Shown: positions 25,207 through 33,769 of the stretch, piece by piece
Position numbering within the stretch: the stretch's first letter is position 1
How the letters are laid out: every line of letters begins with the position of its first letter
Assembly: GCA_945893075.1 (NCBI GenBank)
Contig: CAMDDX010000011.1
Location: forward strand, 1 to 47,903
Direction: 5' to 3'
DNA length: 47,903 nucleotides
Source: Planctomyces sp. SH-PL62
GTDB lineage: Bacteria > Planctomycetota > Planctomycetia > Planctomycetales > Planctomycetaceae
Notes under the pieces: generated by a model
Seen by the model: only the letters and a program-made list of their open reading frames with translations
Told to the model about the DNA's origin: nothing
Databases searched by the model: none
Position numbers and translations under genes: made by a program

Positions 25207-26168
25207 GTCTGGCCTTTGAACAGTTTGCGGTCGATGCGCGCCAGGAATGGGGTCCAGCTTGCGCCGGTGTTGGGATCGTCGGCGATCGTACGAGCGAACT
25301 CGTGGATCTTGGCGTCCAGATTGTCGAGGTGATGCAGCGCGATGGCTTCTGGGGTCATCGGTAGGCGGACTGCGCCGTGCTCGTAGGTGCCGTGATGGCT
25401 GGCGATCATGTGCTTGAGCCGCAGCGCGATCTCGGTGGGGAAGGGCTCGCTCGTCAACTTCTCGAATTCGGCGATCTTCTGGCTGAGCATCTCGATGCCG
25501 ATGATCAGGTGGCCGAGCAACTGTCCCTCGTCGGTGTAGATGAAAGCGTTGTCGAGGCTCATCTCGCGGACTTTGCCCAAGTCATGCAGGAAGATGCCGG
25601 CCAAGAGGACGTCGAAATTGACAGCAGGATACAGGTCGCGAATCCGCTTGGCGGTTTCCAGCATGTTGACGATGTGCTCAATCAAACCGCCGCGATAGGC
25701 GTGATGCGTCTTCACGCCGGCGGCGGCTTTCGCGAGATCGTCCATCAGCGCGTCATCGACGAGAAAGCATTCCATCAACGTGCGGAGTTGCGGGTGCTCG
25801 ATCGACATCAGCAAGTCGCGCAGCCGTTTGAGCAAGGCTTCGACGTCGGCGTTGGGACGCTGCTCGAAGTCTTCCGGGTTGAGGATGCTGATGGGGACGG
25901 TCCTGATCTGCGTCAGGATCATTTGCAGGTTGCCCTGATGAAGCTGCACTCGGCCGCAGACTTTGACGAAGTCACCGGCGTTGACGTTGGCGAGCGAATC
26001 CTCGACGACGTTCCACATCAACCCGGACATGGCCCCGGTGCGGTCGCGTAGAGAGGCGAGCAGGAAGAGATTCGCTTGCCGGTTGGCTCGAAGCTGCTTG
26101 TCTGCGAGTAAATAAACTTCTTCGACGGTATCGCCGTCCTTCAACTCTTTCAAAAACTGCCGAGCCAT
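25200..26168 (-). CDS. YhaM-like 3'-5' exoribonuclease (OB-fold plus HD domain)
   Basis: 322 residues from ATG 26168. Residues 1-110 form an OB-type nucleic-acid-binding domain (ANLFLLASLRDRTGAMSGLM, GDFVKVCGRV). Residues 155-300 form an HD phosphohydrolase domain with H-AYRGGLIEHI, the HD pair in FLHDLGK, and HMIASHHG. This is the domain order of YhaM/CBF1-type exoribonucleases of Bacillus, with similar length. It probably degrades RNA or ssDNA from the 3' end in the cytoplasm. The stop codon lies within a REPIN arm. Confidence 0.88.
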   Translation of the reverse strand: MARQFLKELKDGDTVEEVYLLADKQLRANRQANLFLLASLRDRTGAMSGLMWNVVEDSLANVNAGDFVKVCGRVQLHQGNLQMILTQIRTVPISILNPEDFEQRPNADVEALLKRLRDLLMSIEHPQLRTLMECFLVDDALMDDLAKAAAGVKTHHAYRGGLIEHIVNMLETAKRIRDLYPAVNFDVLLAGIFLHDLGKVREMSLDNAFIYTDEGQLLGHLIIGIEMLSQKIAEFEKLTSEPFPTEIALRLKHMIASHHGTYEHGAVRLPMTPEAIALHHLDNLDAKIHEFARTIADDPNTGASWTPFLARIDRKLFKGQTK

Positions 26169-26257
26169 TCGAGGAGCCTTCTAAGGCGGCTCAGCGGTTT
26201 GCGAGCAGCCGAGGGGGATGTTAGGGGCGAGCCGAAAACGAAAGAAGGCCGGTGGCC

Positions 26258-26391
26258 GGGCGCTCGCCCAATGGCACTCACTTTAGAAAGTAGTAGGCAC
26301 ATTCCATGTGCCGTGCCCTCCAATTTGCGGACGGCACATGGAATGTGCCTGCTACTTTGCCGGTCAAGTGAGTGCCATTGGGCGCTCGCCC
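26258..26391. repeat. Nested palindromes: REPIN inside another inverted repeat
   Basis: Outer arms 26258-26283 and 26366-26391 are perfect 26-base inverted copies (GGGCGCTCGCCCAATGGCAC...). Inside, arms 26287-26314 and 26331-26358 form a GTAG REPIN of the GGCACAT family also seen at 25134-25206. The right outer arm runs into the dispersed repeat TAACCCGAAGCG (26381-26410, minus strand). The region 26169-26480 holds nothing else that I can recognise. Confidence 0.85.
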
Positions 26392-26480
26392 TCGCTTGCG
26401 CTTCGGGTTAGTGTTTGGTTGCGAGACGGCCGAGTCGACCGTCTGAATTCCTTCGCACATCGAATCGGCTTGGACGTGCA

Positions 26481-27791
26481 GTGACTGGATTGCTTCGCGA
26501 AAACATTGGCTCCGCTCGCGCCGATGACCATGTCTCACGCCGGTTCAGACGCTCGCTGACTCGGTGGGGAGCACTGTTTGTAATCGCGATCGCCGTCGTC
26601 AGCGGAGTGCTGGTGTCGATGGCTCGACGACAGGAGCAGGCGCTGGCGGCCGTGGAACGATTGCTGGCGGCCGGTGACTTACCTGCCGCAAGCCGTGAAG
26701 TCGCCGCGTATCAGCGGGAGTATCCCGATGACAGTCGTGTGATTGGTCTGCGCGCACGCATGCTGCTGAAAGCGGGGAAGCCGCGCGAGGCGGCTCAATT
26801 CTTTGAACGATATGGAGCGGCCTCCGCGGTCGATCTGCACGCTTGGGCGCAGGCCTGCATGATGCAGTCGCAATGGTCGCTGGCCGCTCCGATCCTGACC
26901 CGGTTCCTGCAATTGGCTCCACAAGACACGAATGGTTTGTATGAGTTGATGGTCTGCAACATTCGCATGAGCCGGCTGACTGAAGCCCTCGAATTGGCGG
27001 AACAACTCGCTCAGCTTCCCGGTCAGGAAGTGTTGGGCCACTTGTATCTCGGGACGGTGCAGAACGATTTGAAGAATGAAGAACAGGCGGTCGCGGAATT
27101 CGGTCAGGTGCTGCGACTCGATCCTGAGTTGCGGAAATTGACCGTGCCCGCCGAGGACTTTCTTTCGGAGTACGGTGGCACGCTCGTCAGCTTGGGGCGG
27201 AGCGATGAGGCGGTCAGCCTCTTGCAGCGCAGTTTGGAAACACGGCCAACACCCGCTGCGGCGGTATCGCTGGGCCAGGCGCAGTTGCAGCTTGGTGATA
27301 CTCAACAGGCGGTCGCCAACTGGAAGCTGGCGGTCGAATTGGATGCGCAGTCTCATCGGGCTCGCGAAGGACTGGCCGATGTCGCGCTCCGCGAGGGACA
27401 TGTTCAAGCAGCTCTGGAATGGCTGCAGCCGTTGGAGGAGAGTCCGAAACTGGAACCAGCGACCACCTATTTGTTTCAGCGGATCTATCAACGTTTGGGA
27501 GAATCTTCGCAGGCCGCGATCTGGCAGACTCGGACGGCGGAACTGCGGCAGCAACGCGAAATCGAGTCGGCGGTGGACCGTTTGTTGATTGAAGCTCCCA
27601 GTTCTTACTGGGCTCAGGTGGTGCGAGCCTATCGTTTCGCGGAGACGGGAAATTGGTCGGAGGCTCATGGGACGCTGCAACAACTTCGTGATGCCGATCC
27701 TCAGCACGCGTTCGTGGAACAATTCCGGAGTGCCGTGAGAACTCGCGGAACGTTGCCGCCTCTGAAAGAGATTCCGATTCGGTCGTTCTGA
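26481..27791 (+). CDS. Membrane-anchored TPR protein 1
   Basis: 436 residues if begun at GTG 26481; a frame from TTG 26415 is also open and the start is uncertain. A transmembrane helix (WGALFVIAIAVVSGVLVSM) comes first, after an Arg-rich N-terminus. The rest is a tetratricopeptide solenoid: repeats such as AAQFFERYG, EALELAEQLAQLPGQE, AVAEFGQVLRLDP, AVSLLQRSLETRP, QAVANWKLAVELD. TPR solenoids are protein-binding scaffolds; orientation suggests it faces the periplasm. Its stop lies 23 bases before the FG-GAP lipoprotein gene, and the same TPR/FG-GAP pairing recurs in reverse order at 33770-36882. Confidence 0.7.
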   Translation: MTGLLRENIGSARADDHVSRRFRRSLTRWGALFVIAIAVVSGVLVSMARRQEQALAAVERLLAAGDLPAASREVAAYQREYPDDSRVIGLRARMLLKAGKPREAAQFFERYGAASAVDLHAWAQACMMQSQWSLAAPILTRFLQLAPQDTNGLYELMVCNIRMSRLTEALELAEQLAQLPGQEVLGHLYLGTVQNDLKNEEQAVAEFGQVLRLDPELRKLTVPAEDFLSEYGGTLVSLGRSDEAVSLLQRSLETRPTPAAAVSLGQAQLQLGDTQQAVANWKLAVELDAQSHRAREGLADVALREGHVQAALEWLQPLEESPKLEPATTYLFQRIYQRLGESSQAAIWQTRTAELRQQREIESAVDRLLIEAPSSYWAQVVRAYRFAETGNWSEAHGTLQQLRDADPQHAFVEQFRSAVRTRGTLPPLKEIPIRSF

Positions 27792-27814
27792 GGTGTGTCG
27801 CTTGGAGATGTCTT

Positions 27815-29644
27815 TTGAATTGCTCTGCACAATTCGAAACTGGGAAGCGTGGCTTGGCATACCGCCGGCTGGTGATGCTGCTCGTGTGGTGCGCGCTGGG
27901 TTGCCAGGATCGGTCGGCACCTAAACCAGCCACTCGCGCGAGTCAGGCCGGTTCGACCATCGCAGAAGCTGGTTCAGAAGCGTCGTTGCCGGCCCAGCGT
28001 TCCGCCGACTCGGCTTGGTTCGACGATGTGACTTCCGCCAGCGGGATCAATTTCGTGCATGTCTCCGGAGACTCCTCGGAGAAGCCGTTTCCCGCGGCGA
28101 ATGGGAGCGGATTGGGAATGCTCGATTACGATCTCGACGGCTATCAGGACTTGCTGTTTCTCACCGGCACGCCGATTCCGGTGGATGTGAATCGCAAGGA
28201 GCCTCGCAATCGCATCTTTCGGAATCGCGGGGCTCTGCATTTTGAGGACGTCACGTCCGAGTCGGGCCTGGGACATACGGGCTACAGCGCTGGGCTGGCC
28301 GTCGGCGACTTCAACAGCGATGGTTTTCCCGATGTGTATGTGACGAGTTACGGCATCAATCCGCTGTTTCTGAATCGTGGCGACGGCACGTTCGAGGAAG
28401 TGGGGGCACAGTCGGGTGTGGCTCACAATCAGTGGGGAACCAGTGCCGCGTGCTTGGACTTCGACAACGACGGTCTGCTGGACTTGTATGTCTGCAACTA
28501 CGGCAAATGGTCCCCCGAGACGAATCCCTATTGCGGAGACCGAGCGCGCGGCGTGCGAGTGTTTTGCAGTCCGCGCACCATTGAACCGGTTCACGACGTC
28601 TTGTATCGGAACCTGGGAGATGGCCGGTTCGAGAACGTCACCGCAGCGATGGGCTTGGCAAAGGTGGCGGGCCGGTCTCAGGGGGTGGTCGCCGCGGACT
28701 TCAATAACGATGGCTGGACCGACCTGTATGTGGGAAATGATCTGCACGCGAACTTCCTGTTCCTGAATCGCGGCGGTACTCAGTTCGAAAGTGCCGGCGA
28801 GCTGATGGGAGCCGCCTACGATTACGTGGGAAACATGCAGGCCAGCATGGGAGTCGATGCGGCGGATGCGAATGGCGACGGATGGTTGGACCTGTTCGTG
28901 ACCAACTTCGAGGACGAACACAACGCGTACTACGAAAACCTGCGCGGTGAATTCTTCGATGAAGTGGCGCATCAACGCGGCTTGGCGCGCGAGTCTCTGC
29001 CGTGGGTCGGATGGGGGACTCTGTTTGCGGACTTCGATTTGGATCGGCAACTGGATCTGATCGTCGTGAATGGTCACGTCGACAATAACCGCCGCGAGCT
29101 GGGACAAGATTCTGTGTATCAGCAGCCGCCGCTCGTCTGGAAGAACACCGGCAACCGATTCGAATTCCTGGGAGCCGCCGCGGGAAAATACTTTGAGTCG
29201 CGGTGGTGTGCTCGCGGGCTGTCGGTCGGCGACTTGGACAACGACGGCGCGGTGGACGTCGTGATCGGCCACCAGGATGCGGCACCCGCGATCCTGCATA
29301 ACCGGAATCGGACGCGAGCCGATGCCGCGTCACGCATCGTCCAACTGCGGCTGGTGGGGACACGCTCCAATCGTGACGCGGTCGGTTCACGAATCGTGGC
29401 CGGAGGGTCGAGCGGCACGCAGCAAGTGCGAATCATTCGCGGAGGTGGCAGCTATCTCTCGGCTCATGATCTGCGGCAGGTGCTCGTCACCGATGCGAAC
29501 GAACCGCTCAGCGTGGAGTTGTCCTGGCCGAATGGTTGCCACCAGACACTTGAGGCGCTGCGGCCCGGTCATCAGTATGTTGTCATCGAACCCAACCTGA
29601 CCGAGATGACGCCGCGAGTGTTCCAGCAAGGGAGACTTCAATGA
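27815..29644 (+). CDS. CRTAC1-type FG-GAP/ASPIC-UnbV lipoprotein 1
   Basis: 609 residues from TTG 27815 (GGAG upstream). A lipoprotein signal ends in the lipobox ALGC near residue 30. At least seven FG-GAP/VCBS calcium-binding repeats build a beta-propeller: DYDLDGYQDLLFL, DFNSDGFPDVYV, DFDNDGLLDLYV, DFNNDGWTDLYV, DANGDGWLDLFV, DFDLDRQLDLIV, DLDNDGAVDVVI. The C-terminus is an ASPIC/UnbV domain (NRDAVGSRIVAGG, IRGGGSYLSAHDLRQ, VELSWPNG). These are extracytoplasmic binding proteins of unknown ligand. The stop overlaps the ATG of the next gene (ATGA, 29641-29644), indicating translational coupling. Confidence 0.9.
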   Translation: MNCSAQFETGKRGLAYRRLVMLLVWCALGCQDRSAPKPATRASQAGSTIAEAGSEASLPAQRSADSAWFDDVTSASGINFVHVSGDSSEKPFPAANGSGLGMLDYDLDGYQDLLFLTGTPIPVDVNRKEPRNRIFRNRGALHFEDVTSESGLGHTGYSAGLAVGDFNSDGFPDVYVTSYGINPLFLNRGDGTFEEVGAQSGVAHNQWGTSAACLDFDNDGLLDLYVCNYGKWSPETNPYCGDRARGVRVFCSPRTIEPVHDVLYRNLGDGRFENVTAAMGLAKVAGRSQGVVAADFNNDGWTDLYVGNDLHANFLFLNRGGTQFESAGELMGAAYDYVGNMQASMGVDAADANGDGWLDLFVTNFEDEHNAYYENLRGEFFDEVAHQRGLARESLPWVGWGTLFADFDLDRQLDLIVVNGHVDNNRRELGQDSVYQQPPLVWKNTGNRFEFLGAAAGKYFESRWCARGLSVGDLDNDGAVDVVIGHQDAAPAILHNRNRTRADAASRIVQLRLVGTRSNRDAVGSRIVAGGSSGTQQVRIIRGGGSYLSAHDLRQVLVTDANEPLSVELSWPNGCHQTLEALRPGHQYVVIEPNLTEMTPRVFQQGRLQ

Positions 29645-30222
29645 CCGAGTTGACAACGTCCACGAACGACGTCCTCCCGGCGGATTCCAAGACCGGTCAA
29701 TCACCTCCACGCTTGGGCCTGTTGCTGTTGCTGGCCGTTGGCCTGTTGGTTGTCGGAGCCGGCGGGGTTTACTGGTGGACGTTCGCGGGAGGCGAGAAGT
29801 GGGTCCAGGCTCTAGGTCTACCCTCGAAGGCGGCGTTTCGTGGAAAGGTCACCTTGGACGGCGCACCGCTGCGCGGCGGACAGTTGACCGCGTGGCCCGA
29901 TCACGCCGGCGTGCCCCGGTCGGTTGGTTTTATCGAACAAGATGGCCAATTCATTCTGCGCATCGACATCGACGGTGTGTTCCACGAGGAAGCCTTCGTC
30001 GGTCGTCACCGCGTTTCCGTCACACAGTTTGAGAAGCAGCAGGGGCCGTCCCCGCCACGGATGACATCGCCGGCGAAGTACTCCAGTCCCGACACTTCCG
30101 GATTGGTCATCGTGGTCGATCGCGATCCCGCCAAGAACACCGTGGAACTGAATTTGGTGTCGGATGCGCCACGACCGGGTGACTCGCCACCGAAATCGGG
30201 ATCTGGCGAATCGGACAAGTAA
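29641..30222 (+). CDS. Membrane-anchored transthyretin-like (carboxypeptidase-regulatory-like) protein
   Basis: 193 residues, overlapping the upstream stop by four bases. A transmembrane helix (LGLLLLLAVGLLVVGAGGVYWW) leads to a small beta domain, FRGKVTLDGAPLRGGQLTAW to HRVSVTQFEKQ, of the kind often labelled carboxypeptidase-regulatory-like in planctomycetes. It ends with a Pro/Ser/Gly-rich tail. No catalytic residues. It is the third member of the TPR, CRTAC1, small protein operon and probably a periplasm-facing accessory. Confidence 0.65.
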   Translation: MTELTTSTNDVLPADSKTGQSPPRLGLLLLLAVGLLVVGAGGVYWWTFAGGEKWVQALGLPSKAAFRGKVTLDGAPLRGGQLTAWPDHAGVPRSVGFIEQDGQFILRIDIDGVFHEEAFVGRHRVSVTQFEKQQGPSPPRMTSPAKYSSPDTSGLVIVVDRDPAKNTVELNLVSDAPRPGDSPPKSGSGESDK

Positions 30223-30239
30223 TCCGCATTCCGAAAATC

Positions 30240-30297
30240 AGCCGCCGTGCGCTAGCCCCGGCTCATGCCGTGAAACCGGGACTAGCGCCGCGCGGCT
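30240..30297. repeat. Imperfect palindrome (GCGCTAGCC family)
   Basis: Arms 30240-30261 and 30276-30297, about 18 of 22 paired, with cores GCGCTAGCCCCGG and CCGGGACTAGCGC. It lies between the operon end and the cytochrome gene; it could attenuate read-through. Confidence 0.55.
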
Positions 30298-30340
30298 AAT
30301 TTCTGCAGCCGTATACTCGCTCGCTCGTCGGCAACATCCC

Positions 30341-32212
30341 ATGCAGACACTCCCTGAAACCGATTCACGTCCGAGTCGGCTGCGACCGTTGGTTTGCGTG
30401 GGGATCGCCCTGTGCCTGATTGCTGGCGGAGTGTTCCTGGCAACACGCGAAGTGCCGTTAACGCTTTCGCCGGACGAGCGGCCACTGGCACCGCTTGTCT
30501 CGAAGCGGGAACTCGATTGGGGATACCTGGGAAGTCGAGTGTGCAGCGAGTGCCACGCCGAGATCGCACGAAAGTATGCGAAACATCCGATGTCGCGATC
30601 ACTGACGAAAGTGCTCGATGCCGAGGTTGTCGAAGACTACAAATCCGCGACTCATGTCCGCCCGAAAAACTCACATCGCCACTATCGCGTCGAGCAGACC
30701 AGCACCTCAGTGACACATTCCGAACTCATCGTATCCCAGGACGACGGCGTCCTCTCTGAGTTCGCGATGGAGATTCATCTGGCTCTGGGATCGGGCAAAC
30801 GTGGCCGCAGCTATCTGATCGATCGGTCGAATGCCTGGTTGATTTCACCCGTCTCGTGGTACTCCAACCAACAGCGATGGGACTTGTCTCCGGGTTACGC
30901 TCCGGAGAATCACAAGCGCTTCTCACGTGAGGCGACCGAGCGTTGCATCAACTGCCATTCGGGTGGCCTGCGCGGAGACTCGGCCTCGCAAGGGCTTCCG
31001 TTGCGTGAGCGACTGCTGGAACTCTCGATCGGGTGCGAGCGCTGTCATGGCCCGGGAGAAAAACACGTCGCGTATCGTCGTGATGAGCAGGACCACCGTG
31101 CCGGCCGTGATCCGATCCTGCGAATTTCCGATCTCGACCCCGCACGTCGCGACGCGGTTTGCAACCAATGCCATCTTCAAGGTGATGCCGAAGTCCTGCG
31201 ATCGGGTCGGGATCACAACGACTTCCGGCCGGGGATGCATCTCGGAGAGGTGTGGGCGATCTTCGTGACGAAGGCTGACGCTGCAGGAGATGAGACATCG
31301 GCCGTCAGTCAGGTGATGCAGATGAAGTCCAGTGCGTGTTTCCAAAGGAGCGACCATCGGCTGGGCTGCATCTCGTGCCACGACCCGCACAGCACGCCCT
31401 CGGAAGCGACGCGCGTGACTTGGTATCGTTCACGCTGTCTGACGTGTCATTCGGAAACTGACTGCGGCGAATCCATCGTGAACCGGCAGAAGGTCGGAAT
31501 TGATGACTCGTGCATTCACTGTCACATGCCTCCCTTGAACGCGGACGATGTGCCGCACACGACTCAGACCGATCATCGCATTCTGCGATTCCAGCAGCCG
31601 CGCGCGGCCGAACCACAATCGGTTCCGCGACTGAGCGCTCTGGAAGTCATCGACCACGCGGAATATTCAGTCCACACAACGGAGTCCGCTCGCGCCGATG
31701 CGCTCATGCGCGCCGAGCAAGCTTGGCTGACAGAAAACGTGGCTCTTGCGCAGCGGGCGAAAACTTCCCTGGAACAGGTCGTCAAATTCCGCCCGGCGGA
31801 CCTGCCGTCTCACGCGCGACTCGGACAGCTCTGCCTGCTGCTCGGAGACTCGGATTCGGCCGCCGACCACTGGAACAAAGCGTTGGAGACGAACCAAACT
31901 TCGGCGGATTCGACGGAGGTTCTGCAAAATCTCAGTCGATTGCACTGGTCCAGAGGGGACATTCCCCAAGCTCGCAACGGATATCAGAAATTGGCCGATC
32001 GACGTCCTTGGGATCCACTGACTCTGCTGTCGTTATCAAAACTCCTCGCGGAATCTGGTGAAACTCAGCAGGCCCTCGTCGTCGCTCAACAAGCCATTTC
32101 GGTAGACCAGCACGCGGTCGAGGCTTATCAATGGCTGGCAGAGTTGTGTCGCCGGTCTGGGAACCTGACAGACCAAAATCGGTATTTGCAGCGAGCGCAA
32201 CGACTCAAGTAG
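30341..32212 (+). CDS. Seven-heme cytochrome c fused to TPR repeats
   Basis: 623 residues from ATG 30341. An N-terminal anchor or signal helix (VCVGIALCLIAGGVFLA) precedes seven CxxCH heme sites: CSECH about 68, CINCH 202, CERCH 232, CNQCH 274, CISCH 343, CLTCH 366, CIHCH 391. Residues 460-623 are TPR repeats (ARLGQLCLLLGDSDSAADHW, ARNGYQKLADRRPWDPLTLL). Multiheme c-type cytochromes carry electrons in the periplasm or across envelopes; the spacing resembles the cytochrome c554/paired-CXXCH group, not a known nitrite or hydroxylamine enzyme. The upstream half of the frame (from 30164) lacks a signal peptide and is rejected. Partners are unknown; the TPR part suggests docking to other proteins of this cluster. 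Confidence 0.85.
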   Translation: MQTLPETDSRPSRLRPLVCVGIALCLIAGGVFLATREVPLTLSPDERPLAPLVSKRELDWGYLGSRVCSECHAEIARKYAKHPMSRSLTKVLDAEVVEDYKSATHVRPKNSHRHYRVEQTSTSVTHSELIVSQDDGVLSEFAMEIHLALGSGKRGRSYLIDRSNAWLISPVSWYSNQQRWDLSPGYAPENHKRFSREATERCINCHSGGLRGDSASQGLPLRERLLELSIGCERCHGPGEKHVAYRRDEQDHRAGRDPILRISDLDPARRDAVCNQCHLQGDAEVLRSGRDHNDFRPGMHLGEVWAIFVTKADAAGDETSAVSQVMQMKSSACFQRSDHRLGCISCHDPHSTPSEATRVTWYRSRCLTCHSETDCGESIVNRQKVGIDDSCIHCHMPPLNADDVPHTTQTDHRILRFQQPRAAEPQSVPRLSALEVIDHAEYSVHTTESARADALMRAEQAWLTENVALAQRAKTSLEQVVKFRPADLPSHARLGQLCLLLGDSDSAADHWNKALETNQTSADSTEVLQNLSRLHWSRGDIPQARNGYQKLADRRPWDPLTLLSLSKLLAESGETQQALVVAQQAISVDQHAVEAYQWLAELCRRSGNLTDQNRYLQRAQRLK

Positions 32213-32468
32213 TGTTTCAGTCCAGTGACGATCCTCAAAACCAGTCCCGACTGAACCTGAATAATACCTGAATAATTGATACAAACCTTTGACACGGAAG
32301 TTTTTATTCGGCACTCTGTTGGCGGCAAATTGGGTGAACGATTTCCTCGATCAATGACTGTGGTTCTATTGCCAAGAGTTTTCCGCAGCTCGTTGCCGGT
32401 ACGCTGCGGGGCACAAGGAGATTCGCTCGCCAACTTTTTATCGAACTTTTTTTTGCAAAGGGGTTGCC
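32213..32468 (+). promoter_or_regulatory. AT-rich upstream region of the DUF1559 gene
   Basis: About 250 bases, distinctly AT-rich for this window (for example 32261-32283). A TTGACA hexamer stands at 32289-32294, but I find no good -10 at 17 bases. A T8-type run lies at 32447-32455, and AAAGGGG serves the ATG at 32469. It probably contains the promoter; the exact site is not supported. Confidence 0.35.
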
Positions 32469-33536
32469 ATGTCCCGACTGCGCTTTCGGTTCGGTTTCAC
32501 CTTGATTGAGCTGCTGGTGGTCATTGCCATCATCGCTGTCTTGATCGCTCTCTTGTTGCCTGCTGTGCAACAGGCGCGCGAGGCGGCTCGACGGTCACAG
32601 TGCAAGAACAATCTCAAGCAGATCGCACTGGCCTTCCACAATTACCACGACGTCTCGAAGCAGTTCCCCGTCAGCATCTCCTGGAGCGGAAATGATGACT
32701 TCCGCGGGGCCTTCTCGGAGAAAGTTTTTCTGCTGCCGTACCTGGATATGAAACCGAATTACCAGAAAACGGACTTCAAGACCGACTGCGGAGCCTTTGA
32801 TGCTGGTGGCTGGAATTGTGGCGGCGGAAATCCCAACATCGCGACTCAGAGCTTGCGATTGCCCGCCTTTGTCTGCCCCTCCGAAGCGAACCAGACGGCT
32901 AGCGGACAGGGCAATTTCAATTACGCGGTCAATCATGGGACTTCACACCGCAATCATACGGGACCGGCTGATCGCCGCGCCGGGAACGGCAATCACAATG
33001 GCGTCGCGTCCTTCGTGCAGGGAGCGGGAGCACCGAATTCTCACTGGCTTAGAAGCGATCCCCCGGTGACGAGCGCCAAAATCGAAGACGGCCTCAGCAC
33101 GACCGCGCTTTACGCCGAAATCCAAGTGGACTGGATGCCCAGCCAGCCCGGTCCCGATCCCGATCCGGCACGCCGCCGAACCCAAGTCCATTCCTGGGCC
33201 GATACGTCTCCCAGCACTTCTGCGACACGACTGGAATGTATCGCTCAGAACGGGCTGAGCGGTCGGCCGAACATGCGCGGTCGATCCTGGGCTTGGTCAT
33301 TCATGGGGGTTGGATCGGCCTACAACCACACGATGGCGCCGAATGAGAAAACCTGCCACTCGTATACCGACGACTGGGGCGGCTCGAACCTCATGGCCGC
33401 GGGCAGCCAGCATCCAGGAATGGTGAACGTCGCCATGGCGGACGGAGGAGTCAAGAACATTAATCAGGCGATCTCCAAGGATATCTGGTGGGCGATCGGA
33501 ACTCGAAATGGGAACGAGGCGACAACAGGCTTCTAA
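32469..33536 (+). CDS. DUF1559 pseudopilin-like protein
   Basis: 355 residues from ATG 32469. A type IV pilin-like leader ([20 protein letters not shown]) is followed by the family signature [17 protein letters not shown]. The DUF1559 body ends in the H-x9-DG region ([19 protein letters not shown]). DUF1559 proteins form large paralogous families in planctomycetes; they are exported by a type II/IV-pilus-like route, with unknown role. It has its own AT-rich promoter region and a terminator, so it is a single-gene unit set between the two CRTAC1 loci. Confidence 0.95.
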   Translation: MSRLRFRFGFTLIELLVVIAIIAVLIALLLPAVQQAREAARRSQCKNNLKQIALAFHNYHDVSKQFPVSISWSGNDDFRGAFSEKVFLLPYLDMKPNYQKTDFKTDCGAFDAGGWNCGGGNPNIATQSLRLPAFVCPSEANQTASGQGNFNYAVNHGTSHRNHTGPADRRAGNGNHNGVASFVQGAGAPNSHWLRSDPPVTSAKIEDGLSTTALYAEIQVDWMPSQPGPDPDPARRRTQVHSWADTSPSTSATRLECIAQNGLSGRPNMRGRSWAWSFMGVGSAYNHTMAPNEKTCHSYTDDWGGSNLMAAGSQHPGMVNVAMADGGVKNINQAISKDIWWAIGTRNGNEATTGF

Positions 33537-33603
33537 GTCGAACCGCAGTGTTCGCGCGGTTGGTGCAGTCCGGCGAATCGAGATTTCCTCAAGGTGGTTT
33601 TGA

Positions 33604-33639
33604 GAAAGGGTCGTGTGCGTTTCGCCTCGGCCCTTTTTT
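33604..33639 (+). terminator. Probable rho-independent terminator after the DUF1559 gene
   Basis: GAAAGGG, then a 20-base GC-rich middle, then CCC followed by T6. The stem is short (AAAGGG with CCCTTT) but the T-tail is clear. It lies 68 bases after the stop codon. Confidence 0.55.
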
Positions 33640-33769
33640 CGTGGAGGTGGGCTTCAACCGCCCGTTGCGGTTGGATGCGTAGAACAACTCCAGCAAGACT
33701 GTGTTGCCCGGCAGAAACCAGACAGCTTTCATCCGCGGCCGCCTGTCGTTTAAAAGATTGGTCGAGATC

